64,000 nucleotides of DNA from Dicaeum eximium (taxonomy: Eukaryota; Chordata; Aves; Passeriformes; Dicaeidae): the NCBI GenBank assembly GCA_013396995.1, contig VWZP01002573.1:1-64000 (forward strand). The letters run 5' to 3'. Every line of letters starts with the position of its first letter. Positions within the stretch are counted from its first letter, which is position 1. Below, one piece after another: positions 31,097-43,531 of this stretch. The position numbers were made by a program, and so were the translations under genes. The notes under the pieces are model-generated. The model did no database searches. It was not told the DNA's origin and saw only the letters and a program-made list of their open reading frames with translations.

Positions 31097-31415
31097 CTAT
31101 TTCATCCTGGGCTCCACGTAAATTTTATCTCCATCCCGGATGCCGTAGGAATGCAGCGCCCGCGAGCTGTATTTCATCTCCTCGGGACCAAAAGGAGCTT
31201 CCTGGTCCAAGTAGAAGAGCAGCATGTTGCTTGTTGACAGCTGCACCACAGTTTTTAAGTGCTTCTTCAGCTCTGCCACAGTCTGGTCAAGGCGGATGGA
31301 CATCTCCTCCACCTTGTCCTGGAAGTGAACCTCCACCTTGGCGCTGCTCTGCGGCCGCAGGTCCACCACTGCCAGGGGCTCCAGCTTCCCGTACTTGGTG
31401 ACTAGCTCATGATAC
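31097..31415 (-). CDS. TBCEL: TBCEL coding exon 7 (ubiquitin-like domain, stop)
   Basis: Starts after ATTTTGCAG as YHELVTKYGKLEPLAVVDLR and continues SSAKVEVHFQDKVEEMSIRL, APFGPEEMKYSSRALHSYGI and RDGDKIYVEPRMK, closed by TAG at 31097-31099. The last 90 residues have the beta-grasp pattern of a ubiquitin-like domain. Confidence 0.97.
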
Positions 31416-34400
31416 CTGCAAAATTCAACAAGCCCAGAGTTATGGTACAGCCCATGCACATTTCCCAGGTCTGAGTGTTCCCCACATGAGATAACACTGA
31501 CCCTGATTCCAGCTGAAAGCCCCAGAAAGCCCAAGCACTCCAGGCACTTTGTCCCACGGTCCCCAGGCTGCAGCGTGGCACTGACATGAGCTCAGTGTCC
31601 CACTAGGGAGAATATCTTGCTGAGGAAGGTGAAGTTACCACCAGCCTGAGATGTTCCAGCTGACTGGTCTCAAAACAGCTTCCTGACAAAACTGAGCAGC
31701 ACAGTTTGGGCTCCTACAGTTTCAGAAATCCCAGCCGTGGCTGCAGTGGGATTTGGAAGAAAGAGAGGATGCTGTGCTCACAACTCTACACCTCCTGCTC
31801 CAGGGAAAACACTTCACTGGAGAGTGCCAGAACCATGCCAGTGCTCACAAAAAGGACACAGCCTTCAGTTTAGACTCCCAGTATCTGTGGCCTCACGACT
31901 TAACTGATCATCAGACTTTCCTGCTGTTTTCCAAAAGGCCAGCTAGGTCCCAAATCTTACACTCCACTGAGCACAGGATCATCAAGATCACCAAAACAAG
32001 GCACAGTTTGAGAGCTGATAACAAACAGGGCACTTCTTGCCAGCTGATCCCTCACACCTGCTCGAAAACAAGATGGGAATTTTACTAGCAGAGGCACACA
32101 CTCCACTGTCACCTTGTCCTTGCAGCCAAGTTCTCTGAGCACTCTTCCCAAGGTCCCTGCAATGGAAAGTCTGTGTCACCCCCACCCCCCACGGTATCGC
32201 TCCCATCGGGCCAGGCTGGATCTCCCTGCCTGGCTGGGAAAGAGGAGGAATGGCAGCACAAAACACAATGGCACTGGGATGACAAAGGCTGAGAGCTGCC
32301 GAGGACAGGTAACGTTTCAGAGCCCCTGCACAGAGAGCGCTTTGTGCTCCCGATCCCAGACGGAGCTGAATGCCATGGGGGCGGTGTCACAGCCCCCGGG
32401 ACAGTGATGGGATCTGGCAGGCTGGTGGCCCCAGGGAGTCCTGCTGGAAGCAGGAATGTTCCTGGAGAACAGCAGCCCCTCTGTGTGCTGGGCACTGAGT
32501 TAGGGCCACGAGGCACTAGGATTTCCCCAGTCCCACGGACACAAGCAGAGCGCCCAAAGGTGGGATGGTGCCCTGCTCTCACGGGCACTGGGGTGCTGGG
32601 AGCAGCCCCATTAATCTGGGAAAGCCATTGGTGCTGACAGAAAACAACACTCCCCACGTTTAACCCACCTGCAGGCAGAGCAAACACCAGCCAAGGTGTT
32701 AGCAGCGGGGAGGGCTTCTCTTTCTCTGGAAGGATTTGCCAGCAGCAACCCAGGAACTCACCTCTTGCTGCTCCAACCCCTCAGCCCCTTCAGGACATCC
32801 CTGAAATTCCCAGCATCTCTGCTGCTGCAGACCACCCACAATTTCTGTCATGATTCATGCACTAAGAGTGAACTGGGCTGATGGTGGGGAGAGGATAAAG
32901 AGGAGGACAAATTTCAGACAAATTCTCTGAGAGAATTCACAATTTCTGTGAGAGAACCACCATGAGAGAGCCACGATTATCCAGATATGTGCTGTAAATA
33001 TGTGGTGGGTCAAGCAATGCTGTCTGAAATTTTCATGTGTTGGGGAAGGGCAGAATAAGCTTTGCACCCTCCTCCTTTGTATGTGAGCTGCAAGGAAAGT
33101 GGGGAGTGTGAGTGACTGGCTGCCCTCAAATCAATCAGGACCAAGGCAGACTGCTACACGGATGGTTTGGACCCCAATAATAGGCACCCTGGAGACTTTC
33201 CTAATCACCCCTTGCAGCCTGGCAGACGCTGAGGCTGCTGAAGACCTGAGCCTAGCTCAAAGTGTGTGTGCTACTCAGCAGATAAACAGTGGAGCAGACA
33301 AGCAGAGGGCTCATTAAAACCCCCCAGACACGAGGACGTCACTCCACAAGACAGCCAATATTGGATTGTGCACTCAGTGCTCCCTGTAACCACGACATCC
33401 ACAGAGATAAATTGTTCCTGCCTTTCCCTGCCTGCCTGATCCCTTCCAGCTGCAGACAGCCATGCAGCAAGCAGGGGGGTTCTGGTGACACAGCTTATCA
33501 CAGGCTGCACCTTGCCAGTCTGCGGGGGGCTGCTCCCACTGGCAAGTTGTCCCTGCTCAAGTTGTCCTCCCTCTGCTCGAGGCAGCACTGCAATGCAGAT
33601 GTCAGACCCCAGCCACAACATGCGTCCCCTGATTAGTTTCTAATTACAAACCACTTCTGGAGCCACCACAGCAGATTTGGGAGCGAGGAAGGGGAAGATT
33701 TGGCAACAAACAGACACAAAATCCCTCTGCAAGGAGTGCCAGCTCTCCCTTTGGACAAGGGCTGCTGACTGTGGGTCCAGGAACTGAAACCCAGCACTGG
33801 GGACACTCTCAGCCATCTGCAGCTTCACCAGAAAAGAGTCTGCAGTGGCACCCAACCCCTCCAGGACAGAACACTCCTCTCTAGTAGCTGCAGAAGTCTC
33901 TTGGAAACGCTGCACAGATGAAGGGACTCGGACAAAGAGGCCATTGACCATGAAAAAGGCAGTACCAGTGTTTAAAGGCTAAGAAATCTGAGGGGGAGGT
34001 AATTTTTCTAGCAAAAAGCTGGTGTGTTGGTCAGAATTAGCCTGGTTTTCTTGGATGGGTGAGATGTCAGAAATCTTTTATATGAGATCCCACCTGCAAA
34101 CCCATCCCAGTGGTGTGTGGTGATGTGTAACACACAGCCTGTTCCCAAAACCCATGTCTCAGGCATCATGAGTGCCTAAAGCTGTGCCCCACTGTGTCCT
34201 TCCCAGCAATACATGGATCACTGACATTCTGTCACCACCAAACATGAGAAATATGAAATGTTATGGAAATTAATCCCTTTTGGGAGCAGCACCATGAGCT
34301 GCCAGTTCCTTTCCCCTTCCTCTCTCCTGCATTCTCTGTCTCTGCTGTTATCCCTTCCAATATTTCCTTCAATTTTTACGCTTCAATGCCCTCTAAAATT

Positions 34401-37400
34401 ACAAGTCAAGACTTGTCCTCAGAAAAAGGACCAGCTGTCTTGTCTCCCTGACTGCATGAGTGCTCTCTGCCTCTGAAGTGACCCCAGCATGCTTTTAACA
34501 AATATTACAATCACTGACCCTATTAATAGTCACACAAAATGCCATGCCCTCATTCCCCATTCCAGCCTTCCCACCCCCTTACTGGATTGGCAAGTCACAT
34601 ATCCAGTGCTTTAGAAAAACAAGAGGCATTTTAGCTGAGTTAAGCAGAGGAAAACGCTGAGCAGATGCCATTTGCACCTCTGTCATCCATGCCAGGCCAT
34701 ACCTGTGACCTTCTGTGTGTCCCCACCTCTGTCTGGGCCCTCAGAGTCACACACACACTCCTGTCCTACCCCTTTTCAGTAAAAAAAGGATAATAAAGCT
34801 CTGCTGTCCAAAAGCACACGAGGGTTTAGGGCAGAGGGCAGGTAAAGGCAGTGGCCTGATGCTCCATGATCCCTCCTCAGCCCAACAGAAGCAGGAAGTG
34901 GATGCTGGCACAAAAAAGACACAGACTGAACAGCATCCGTCCAAGTTCATTAATTTACCAAGATGAACGGATCACTGGATGTACTTTTTTGGCAAAGAAA
35001 ACCCATCAGATTTGCAGGCCTGAAAGTGAGAGGACAGCTTCCCATTGCCAACCACATTCCACACACCAGATGGTCCAGAGGATTAGATGCCCTGGCCTGG
35101 CAGCAGGGAGCACGATGTGTCCTGGCTTTGGGCACTCCCAAACACAGGTGGATTATGAAGGGAGCCGTGGGAGAGGCCAGGAAACAATGAAGGTCATGAA
35201 CTGAACAGTCCTGTTGTTTAATGGCACTTAACACAGGCACTTACAAGACCAAATCTGACTCAGGAGTGACCCCACAAGTCACCACACAACAATAATGTAA
35301 CAACTGCAGCCCAAAGAAGGAGCCAAGGCTGGAGGAAGGTGAGGGATGTCTTTTCCATGGAACAGCTGGCACATATTTCCCATCACCTGGCCAAACACCA
35401 TCCTTCTGTCCCTGCTCTCCACTGCAGCACAGAGAATTCCTACCTGAAAGGCACCTCCTCCTCGGGGAACTCCATGTAATAGCGGATGAAGAACCGCTCC
35501 GAGTCCTCCCGCTCGCTGTCGGCCACGATGCTGCCGTTGAGCTTGGTGATGGATGGCAACCTGCAGGCACACACCAAGAGCCACAGTCAGCCAGGAGGGG
35601 AGCCCAGACAGCCTCACCAACAAGGCAGTCACATCAAAAGTGCCTCAGCTTTGACACCATGAGAATTCCTGCCAGGAAGCTCAGGCCTCGATCCCTTTGA
35701 GAGAGCAGGAAAACTCCATGTAATTTCTCAGGAAGATTCCAAATTAAGCACTTTCATTTCACCACAGTCATGTACCACACGTGCACAGATTTGTAGGAGA
35801 CTCACTAAATCCCTTGAGAAGCAGGGCAGTCAGATTTAACATTTTCACTTCTCTGACTTTTCCACAAAACAAGCTCCAATCTTTCTGCATTCACACAGAA
35901 CTTCATCTCCTACCAACCTCTTCCTCTGATGAGCTGCTCCCACCCAACAAATCAAGCTCCAATCTTTCTGCATTCACACAGAACTTCATCTTGGGCCAGC
36001 CTCTTCTTCTGATTACCTGCTCCCAGCCCTTCCTTGCCTTGTCATGTTTCTGCAGAGCAGAACAAACCAACAGACCTGGCTATTAGCAGCTTCCTGCGTT
36101 CCTCGGTGGTGTAGGACTGCAGCAGAGGAATTCCCAGCAATTTCACTTCCTCGAGCTTGGGGAAAGAATTTAACTTGTCAATGTCTTCCCAGCAATGCAG
36201 ACCTGCTCAGGAGGAAAGATTTGTGTTAACAAACACAGAAAACATATCATGGATCCAAGATAATCAGACACAGCCAAAGAACATATGTGACACGAGAGTG
36301 TCACTGCTGTTCCTTTGAGAAGTTGGCTTTTTGCTCACAATGTGCTGCTAAAAAAGTCAACATTTGCTTACAAGACAGGAGCTGAAATGCTCTTGTGCTG
36401 TTTCCAAGTCTAGAAGGATGCTTCCATGGCTTTTTTATGGACCACTCAGCCTTTGGCCTCACTGCTGGGGACTGACCAGCATCAGTGATGTTGTGTCTAT
36501 AAAGGGATGCTGCCTTCAGAGTGTTAAAGTCACCAGCACTTCTTTCATTCCAGGCATCACTAAACAGCCATCAAATGGCTTTACCTCACATACACAGCCA
36601 CCTTGGGTCCCATTTCTGCTCACAACCCAACAGTGAAACAGTCCCAGAAGCCATCCAGCCATTTAATGAAAAAGCTTTTAACTCGTTTTCAGCCCCCTCA
36701 AGACCTGACATTTGGGATAACAAAGCAAGCAGGGAGGGCAAAATAAAACAAAGCTGAGGATTGAGCACAGCAGAGCTGTGATTGTGGGCTGAGATCAACA
36801 CAACTCATCTTGGAGTCTTCACCTGCCAGAACGTCAGAGTGCAGCAGCCTTCTCTAAAACCCCCAAAAAGTTTTAACAAGCTCCTTGGGATTCCTTTTTG
36901 ACCTTCAGCTCCTAAAACATCAAAATGCAACACAGAGCCCAGGGTTCTTAAGCACCTGGAATCAAAACTGCAAAAGTACTTACCAGAGGAGCACTTGTTC
37001 CTTGGTGAGACAGTGCTTTCAAATGCAGCTTAACAGGCTTTTCCTCCTCTAGTTAAGCTTTTATTACAGGGATTCCTTGATGCTTGCATTGTAGGGCATG
37101 TTAATAAAGTCCCTTCTACCTGCCTGACACTTCAGCAGCACTTGCACAGCATATAAAGCTGTAAAGAACAAAAGCTGCTGGTGCATGAAGCACTCCTGCA
37201 GATGAATTTCTGGTGTATGTGTCATACCCAAACACATCCCAGCCCCCACGGACTGCCCTGCAGCTCCTTCTCTCCCAGCACAGGGTGCTCTTCCCAAAAT
37301 TCCAACTGCTCCTTCTCTTTCTGGAGCGTTGGCTGAAAATTCTCTGGGGCTGGAGTGTAAAAGCAGCTTCCAGCATCACTTTGTGAGGCTGTAATAACTG

Positions 37401-40400
37401 AGCACAGATTCTGCTGGGGGATGCTTGATCCACGCTGCATACCTGCACATGGCCTCATTTTACCCGAGATAAAACAGGGAATAAAGGGAAAATGGGATTC
37501 TTTCATCCCCTCCACTGCCAGACATTTATTTATCCTTCCCCAGCCAGGAGTACCTGAGGCAGGGATGGGAAACAGAGGGAAACTACCAACATAAAAAACC
37601 TTTCCAGCCTATTTTGATGAACTGCTCCACACTGCTCTGACTCGTCTTTTGATAATGACTGACTACCCAAAGCAGCAGGAAAATCCCACAGATGGTCAAG
37701 TTCATTTCTTGTCATCTGTACAGGAGGAGAGACTCTGATCAACCAGCAAAACCCATCCCAGCTCCCAGGCTCTCACCTGACTTGTGCAAGTTGATGGATC
37801 TCAGGTTGGGGAAAAGCCTTGCCAGGGAATCTTCTGACTCTTCAATGGTGGTGAGGTTGTTGTTAGCCAGGATAAGTGTGTCCAGTGATGGAAACATGAT
37901 TCCCAACTTTCGAATTTCAGTCCAGTCTTGAAGATTATTGTCAGTTATGTGGAGTAGCTTGAGAGACTGACAGCAAACTGGAGAACAAGACACTGTTTCG
38001 TAGTCATTAAGGCACAGGAAGAGCTCCTCCAAGCTGCACGGGGCAGAAAGGATCATGTCACCAATTTCATGTGATTTTAGCACAACTTTCTGTAACAGCT
38101 CTGAGAACCTCAGTGTAGAGAAGGCCTTTGAGCACTCCACATAGAGTGTTTCTACTACATCTCTGCTCCCATCCATATCTTCAGAGATTAAAAAAACCAT
38201 TTAAGTGTTCCCTGGGTCTCTCTCAGTTTGTGTAACAGATTGGTTGGGGTTGTCTTCTGCTTCTGTGCCCAACAAGCCACCAACCCAGCTCCAACAGTCA
38301 CAGAGACCTGCTCCCAGTGCTCTCAGCTTAATTTAATATGGGGTTTTGATACAACACTGATGATGATTTTTCCCCCCACATCACTGCCAAAGATTCCCAT
38401 TAAAGAAAAAACAGATCCCAATAAAGAAAGAACAGGTCCCACTAAGTTTTCTGACAACTGAGCTCTCACAATCCCAGAGAAGTGTAGGTTGGACATTCTG
38501 TTGTCATCATGTCTGCTAACAAAGCCACACAAAGAGGGATCTGTCATCAAAACAAAGCCACTGAGGACATCTATGGGAGCAGAATGCCCAAGTGGCCCAT
38601 GATCAAACCATAGAAATCAACACCTTAGCAGGGAAAAGCAGGATGAAATATTCCTTGACAAGTGGCCAGACCCTCAGAGGCACCTCCCATTTAACAGGTA
38701 TGCCCTGCACCATTCACTGCACAGTGACTCAGAGGGAAGTGTGACCCTCCTACATTTTTGGGGTCATTATCCATTTCTGGTATTTAGGTTTTGAGGAGGA
38801 GAAGGCCTGGACTTTGCAGCACCACCCAAGTTTGGTTTTTAGGACAATGTAAAGCACTCACCTGGAGTTCCCAAACTCCCAAAGGAAAACATCCCTTTTT
38901 CCCTACTGATGTTTGCATCCTCACAGCCCCCTCATCCCTCACCACATGACTCCATAACCCAGCCTTGAGCTGAGTGCAGTAAATGCCCAGATTGCCAGGC
39001 TTACTCTGGTAATTCCTGCAGGATGGTGTGCACTGTTTCCCAGGAAGCTTTGCTGTTGTTGAGCACAAGTTTGCGGACGCCAGCGAAAGACCCAGCGCAA
39101 CTTCTCTCTAAAACGGACAAACTGAGAGGGTTGGAACTCAGGTTTAGAAACTCCAAGTGGGGGACGTTGGACACAATTTTACTGACCTAAGTGGGGAGGG
39201 AAGAAAAAAAAAATAGAAACAAAGAAATGTATCAGGCAGTAATCAAACCTCTGGGAGTAATATCTCACCTCCTAAAAGGGGCCCTGTAGAATCATCACAG
39301 AGCAATGATATGGGGAAAAACATAGGGATATCTACCTGTAATTCATACTCCAGCCATTCCTGATCTAGATGGAGTGGTTAATTGCTCATTCTCCTCAAGA
39401 GTTCATTTCATTACACTCTAGGAGCAGCTTGATAAGAGAAAGGCAGTCCCTTGGGAGAGGTCATAAAATCCAGCTCAACCCCAAGGCTGAGCAGCTGCAC
39501 GTTCCAGGAGCCAGCCCTCGCTCCCAGGGGGCCATGGACACTTCTCCTGCCTCCATGGCCAACACTCAGCACTTGTCCAGCTTCCCACTGCTCCCCACAG
39601 AGCTCAGCCAATCCCTAACTCCCTCCTTGACTGGGGAACTGAGTGGGAAGCAGCTTCCAACACCAGCGGACATCAAGGCAGAAAATAATTCTGTGTCAGA
39701 GAACGGCTCCTGGAGAGCTTTGGGATGGGCAGAGATGGGCAGACCATGGCACACAGAGGCCAATAAATGGCTCAGCTGTTGGCAAAGGGTGATTGTCTCA
39801 TGAACTCAAGTGTGGCAAACTGGCAATGAGTCTGCCTCACTTCACACCTCCTCTCAGGTGATGTCATGGTTTAGGTGCTACAGCTCAGGAATTAAGCAGG
39901 CAAATTGGATGACATGAATCCAGCAAAAACACAGGATTTAGGAAAAAATGGCTTATGATGGATAATTGGAAGAAGGGCATTTTTTTTCAGTTTTATACTA
40001 AAATAAGGAAAAGAGGATTAAAGTTCTTCTTAGGGGTATAAAAAGCTGTTGTATAAGGAACAGTGATGATGCTCCTCCTGCCTGCTGAGAACAGGGCAGG
40101 CAGAAATTGGCTGAAATTGCAGCACAGGAGACTTAAATTACACAGTTTAGCCTATGAGGTTTTTAGCTAAGCATGGGAACCATGCTACCCAGGGATCTGG
40201 AATCCCCAGCACGGGCAGGTTTTAGGGCTGGGGAGATGTTTATCTGGTGTGGATGGGCTGTGAAAACTTAATCCTGTCTCAGAGGAAGGGGCCAGCACAC
40301 ACAGAAGCCTTTCAGTCGCAGGGCAGCTTGAAGAGACTGAACACAGAGCAGGGTGTGAGATGTGCAGCCTGTGAGTGACCAGATATGAGGCCAGCCCCAC

Positions 40401-43400
40401 TGAGCTGGGACACTGCAAACACTGCATTCCCTCCCTGCTCAAAGACATGACAATCTGATGGCACAAACCCCATGATATGCTATTTTCTCCCACATATTTC
40501 CAACAATAAACACCAACATAAAGGCAGAGCATAATCCAGTGAGGAACTTAATGACACTTGAATGGATTGAGATTGTTTCACTCCTGTTACATTGCATTTA
40601 TTGAGCATTATTTCATCCAAACACTTCAAAGGATTTTACAGCAGCATTCAGCATTAATTAATGAGGCTGCAGAAACACCCTTTGTGGTAAATATATTAAA
40701 CCTGTTCTGCAGATAAAGCAACAAATGTGGAGAGAGAATAAATACTTTGCCCACCAAAACTGGGAATCAACTGCCACCCTATTAAAAAAGAAACTGCTCA
40801 TTAACTTCTTGGCGTTAGGCATGCCAGTTTCAATACTTTGCATCATGAAATAAAATAAAAATACAGATTTTTTCACCCATGGGCCAAGACTGTAAGTCAC
40901 AAGATACAGGAGTGAAGTGCCACATTGGATTAATTTCATCACACGTATTGCTCAGTTGCTGTCAAAGTAAATAAACATCACCTTCAGAGATGAGAAAGAA
41001 GCCACAAGAATGGAACTCTCATCAATGCAATGCATTTGCAGTCAGTAATAGCTGTGAAAGGTACCCAGTAAGGTGCCACCACCATTTTACCTCGTGCCAG
41101 TCTTCCAGTTTGTTGTCAGAGAGGTCGAGCTCGAAGACGTGGGCGCAGAAGGCGGCGATCTCGTTCTCGTCCCCGGCACAGGTGATGCCACAGCTGTTGA
41201 GCACCAGCACACTGGGCAGGTTCAGGCGGTCTGGCACAGGGGAAAACAGAAGCTGCCTCTGCTCAGCACTGCCTTGAGATTACAGAACCCAGCCCCAAAC
41301 AGGGATGTTACAGCCAGCAAGAGAAATCTACCAGTAATGTCAGAATTGACACCGATTTCAGGTTAAACGCGGATTTTATGACTGACACCATCCTGAAGCC
41401 TTGGTTAAACATTTCTAGTACCACTCCTATCAGTGCTCTTCAGTTCTTCTATGTATTTCTGTGTATTTGAGGCCTGTCCTTTGTCATTTATGGCCTGTCT
41501 CCTATCAGTCCTTGCCACAACTTCTGCTCTTCCCCAGGCAGCTGCTGCTGCAGATAGGACACGGGACTAGGGGAGTGTCAGCTGCACAGTCAGACTCCCT
41601 TATCCCCTTGGCCTGAGCCTACTTGGGCCTATTCACAGCCAGGAAGTATTTAAACATTTCTTAGGAGGTATTTAAACATTTCTTAGGAGGTATTTAAACA
41701 TTTCCTTCCTAAGCTTTCCCTTCCCAAAGTTCAGTGTAGAGCATTCAGCATTCAATGCAAAAACTCAGGTCTCTGCTCTGCCTTTCCATTTCTGCTTTGG
41801 TTTTGCTCCAGCTCCTCCTCAGACAGGTAAATGTACTCAAAGCTACAACCAAGGACTTGGACCTCAATGACAGCCTGCTATGCTAAGGCTAAATCATGAC
41901 AAAAAGCTGGGGGTTTGTAACAGGAAACAATTTCCACACAAGAAATCCACATTGAGGCAAGGCAAGCCATCAGTCTTACACTCTTTCATGTACAACGTGC
42001 TTTCCCACCTCTCTGGAGCACTAAAATCCATTAAAATCTAACCACAAGCTTTTTCCTAAATAGGTGGCCCCTTTTCTCCTTAACACTTGACAGCTGCATG
42101 ACTGGAAAGGGATTCGAGCAGCAAACAATTACCTGGAGTGATCTGGGTTTCCAGGTTTTCTGGCTCAGAAGTGTTTGGATTCTTAAAAGGATAGTGGGGC
42201 ACTTTGGGTATTACTAATGCAGTATTTGTAAGCCATGTCTCAGTCATGTTTTAAGACATGGCCTCTTTTCAGCACCCCAACAGCTCAGGTGAGCAGGAGA
42301 GAGGTAAATTTACCTGCAGAGAGGGCACTGACTGAACATTCCATCAGGCCATTTTTCTGTTCTTGTTCATTTTGAGAGTGTTTTATCCTCAGCTGAACTC
42401 AGGCCCTTTTTTTCTCCTCTGTCAAACCCAGTTATTGGAAACTTCATCCAGCTGATTTCCATGGCTATTTTCCCCTTTGGGGCTGGTTATGACACAAATT
42501 GACCTGATGGATGTTTGGATTACTCCTACAGATCATGATGGGCAGGATGTGGGACACAAAGAAGGGGCAGCTCTGATGGGATCAGTGTGAATCTCAGACC
42601 CACCCATACACACCAAGAATTAAATGCCAACATCAGAGTGTGAGGGAAGTGTCACATGGATCTAGTTCAGAGGAGATGGTGACACACACTCTGCAGTCTG
42701 GCAGGCTCAAGGACACCCAGAGCAGCACAGAGCTTCAGACACACATCTGGCTAAATTCCCTCGAGGCAGCAAGGCCAGGAGCACAGGAGAGGGGAATTCT
42801 GCACTAGGTTACAAAGCATTGAGAAGACAAAGCACTCTGCAAGTTCAACTGAGGCACTTGGCACAAAGGCAGCCTGCCTGGAGGTTCAACAACTCATCCC
42901 TCTGCTTGAAATATGTCCCCTCCTGTGTGCACTGAGCTTCTGTCCCTGCAGGCAGCAAAGCAACCTGGTGGCATGGGAACCAACCTCACATTTAGATATT
43001 TTATGTATTTTTAAGCCAAAACACCTGTTGCTGCAGTCAATAATAAAATAGGATCAGTGACCTGAAGAAAAGCTCCAAGGATTGCTGAACCCTCAAAAGA
43101 CAGACTGCACAGAGCCATCTTCCACTCACAGAGCTGGAACCTGGTGACCTTGAAGGTCCCTTTCAACCCAAATGATTCCATTCCATTCTCTAATTCTGAT
43201 TCTGTCATGCTGTAGAGAAATTTGGATTTTTACAGCAACCAGTTCAGTCACTTCCTACCTTTGTCAGATTCCAGTCTCTCAATTCCCCAGTAAAAAACCC
43301 CATTGTGATGGTTCATTTTCTGGGTAATTCAAGGTGATTCCTCTTTCAGCTGGTTCCTCCCAGCACCCTCCCAGATGCTCAGGAAGACCAGAATTTACCT

Positions 43401-43531
43401 TTCATAGGTGAGCCCTGTGGAGTTGCTGGGACGTGCACGCCCATGCCAGGCCCACGGCGGTAGGGGAAGTTCTCAGGGCTGTATTTCTCACACAGAACTT
43501 GCATGAAACTCCTTCCACTGGGCTGGTCCAT
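31097..43531 (-). CDS. TBCEL: TBCEL, tubulin folding cofactor E-like (complete, 7 coding exons)
   Basis: TBCEL is related to tubulin cofactor E but lacks its CAP-Gly domain. It destabilises tubulin heterodimers and so lowers microtubule mass. Exons: 43399-43531, 41091-41230, 39005-39186, 37777-38033, 36076-36202, 35444-35560, 31097-31415. They sum to 1,275 bases, 424 codons plus TAG, the same length as the human protein as I remember it. Residues about 60-240 carry leucine-rich repeats (for example LDLSDNKLEDW, LHITDNNLQDW). An LRR-cap-like region follows, and residues about 330-424 form a ubiquitin-like domain ending IRDGDKIYVEPRMK. All splice sites are GT-AG and all phases match. The transcript probably starts in the CpG island near 47.0-47.1 kb. 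Confidence 0.97.
31416..35443. other. TBCEL intron, 4.0 kb
   Basis: The largest coding intron of TBCEL. No repeat family, RNA gene or additional exon was recognised. Confidence 0.55.
35444..35560 (-). CDS. TBCEL: TBCEL coding exon 6
   Basis: Follows GCCTGCAG and encodes LPSITKLNGSIVADSEREDS then ERFFIRYYMEFPEEEVPF, ending AG|GTAGGA in phase 2. This is the linker between the LRR block and the ubiquitin-like domain. Confidence 0.96.
35871..36036. repeat. 83-bp tandem duplication in a TBCEL intron
   Basis: AAGCTCCAATCTTTCTGCAT begins at 35871 and again at 35954. The two copies stay alignable through the TTCATCT and CTCTTC segments. The right end lies within 40 bases of exon 5. Confidence 0.85.
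36076..36202 (-). CDS. TBCEL: TBCEL coding exon 5
   Basis: Follows CTGAGCAG and encodes GLHCWEDIDKLNSFPKLEEV then KLLGIPLLQSYTTEERRKLL and IA, ending AG|GTCTGT in phase 2. It carries the last LRR and LRR-cap region. Confidence 0.95.
36203..37776. other. TBCEL intron, 1.6 kb
   Basis: Intron sequence without a recognisable repeat or RNA gene. Confidence 0.55.
37777..38033 (-). CDS. TBCEL: TBCEL coding exon 4 (LRR core)
   Basis: Follows CCCGTGCAG and encodes LEELFLCLNDYETVSCSPVC, SLKLLHITDNNLQDWTEIRK and SLARLFPNLRSINLHKSG, ending G|GTGAGA in phase 1. At least three leucine-rich repeats are visible. Confidence 0.96.
38034..39004. other. TBCEL intron, about 1 kb
   Basis: Intron without recognisable features. 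The open frame that continues from exon 4 into it (to about 38,200) is intronic, because the acceptor CCCGTGCAG sits at the start of the conserved sequence. Confidence 0.55.
39005..39186 (-). CDS. TBCEL: TBCEL coding exon 3
   Basis: Follows CCCCACTTAG and encodes VSKIVSNVPHLEFLNLSSNP, then LSLSVLERSCAGSFAGVRKL and NNSKASWETVHTILQELP, ending GA|GTAAGC in phase 2. No ATG-initiated frame covers it well, so it was read directly from the sequence. Confidence 0.95.
39187..41090. other. TBCEL intron, 1.9 kb
   Basis: Intron sequence; AT-rich patches, no recognised element. Confidence 0.5.
41091..41230 (-). CDS. TBCEL: TBCEL coding exon 2
   Basis: Follows CCCCTGTGCCAG and encodes DRLNLPSVLVLNSCGITCAG, then DENEIAAFCAHVFELDLSDN and KLEDWHE, ending GAG|GTAAAA in phase 0. 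It contains the first LRR. Confidence 0.96.
41643..41706. repeat. 22-bp repeat, three copies
   Basis: TATTTAAACATTTC occurs at 41647, 41669 and 41691 with AGGAGG-type spacers, an exact 22-bp period. Confidence 0.9.
43133..43207 (+). mobile_element. CR1-like 3' tail, plus orientation
   Basis: GACCTTGAAGGTCCCTTTCA and ACCCAAATGATTCC are followed by ATTCTCTAATTCTGATTCTG, resembling the short terminal ATTCTRTG-type repeats of CR1. The copy is heavily 5'-truncated. Confidence 0.75.
43399..43531 (-). CDS. TBCEL: TBCEL coding exon 1
   Basis: ATG is at 43529-43531. The exon encodes MDQPSGRSFMQVLCEKYSPE, then NFPYRRGPGMGVHVPATPQG and SPMK, ending G|GTAAAT in phase 1. The N-terminus matches the human protein from the first residue. 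The exon itself begins at 43548, after TTCTTTAACCAG, with 17 bases of 5' UTR. Confidence 0.96.

Larger units (their letters stand above)
41231..43398. other. TBCEL intron, 2.2 kb
   Basis: Contains a 22-bp triplication near 41.65 kb and a CR1-like tail near 43.15 kb, listed separately. Nothing else was recognised. Confidence 0.55.

Noticed and set aside
37739..38200. Extension of the TBCEL LRR exon to an upstream ATG at 38200
   Set aside because: The conserved protein starts only at the acceptor CCCGTGCAG (38034), and the preceding exon 39005-39186 supplies the expected residues in matching phase.
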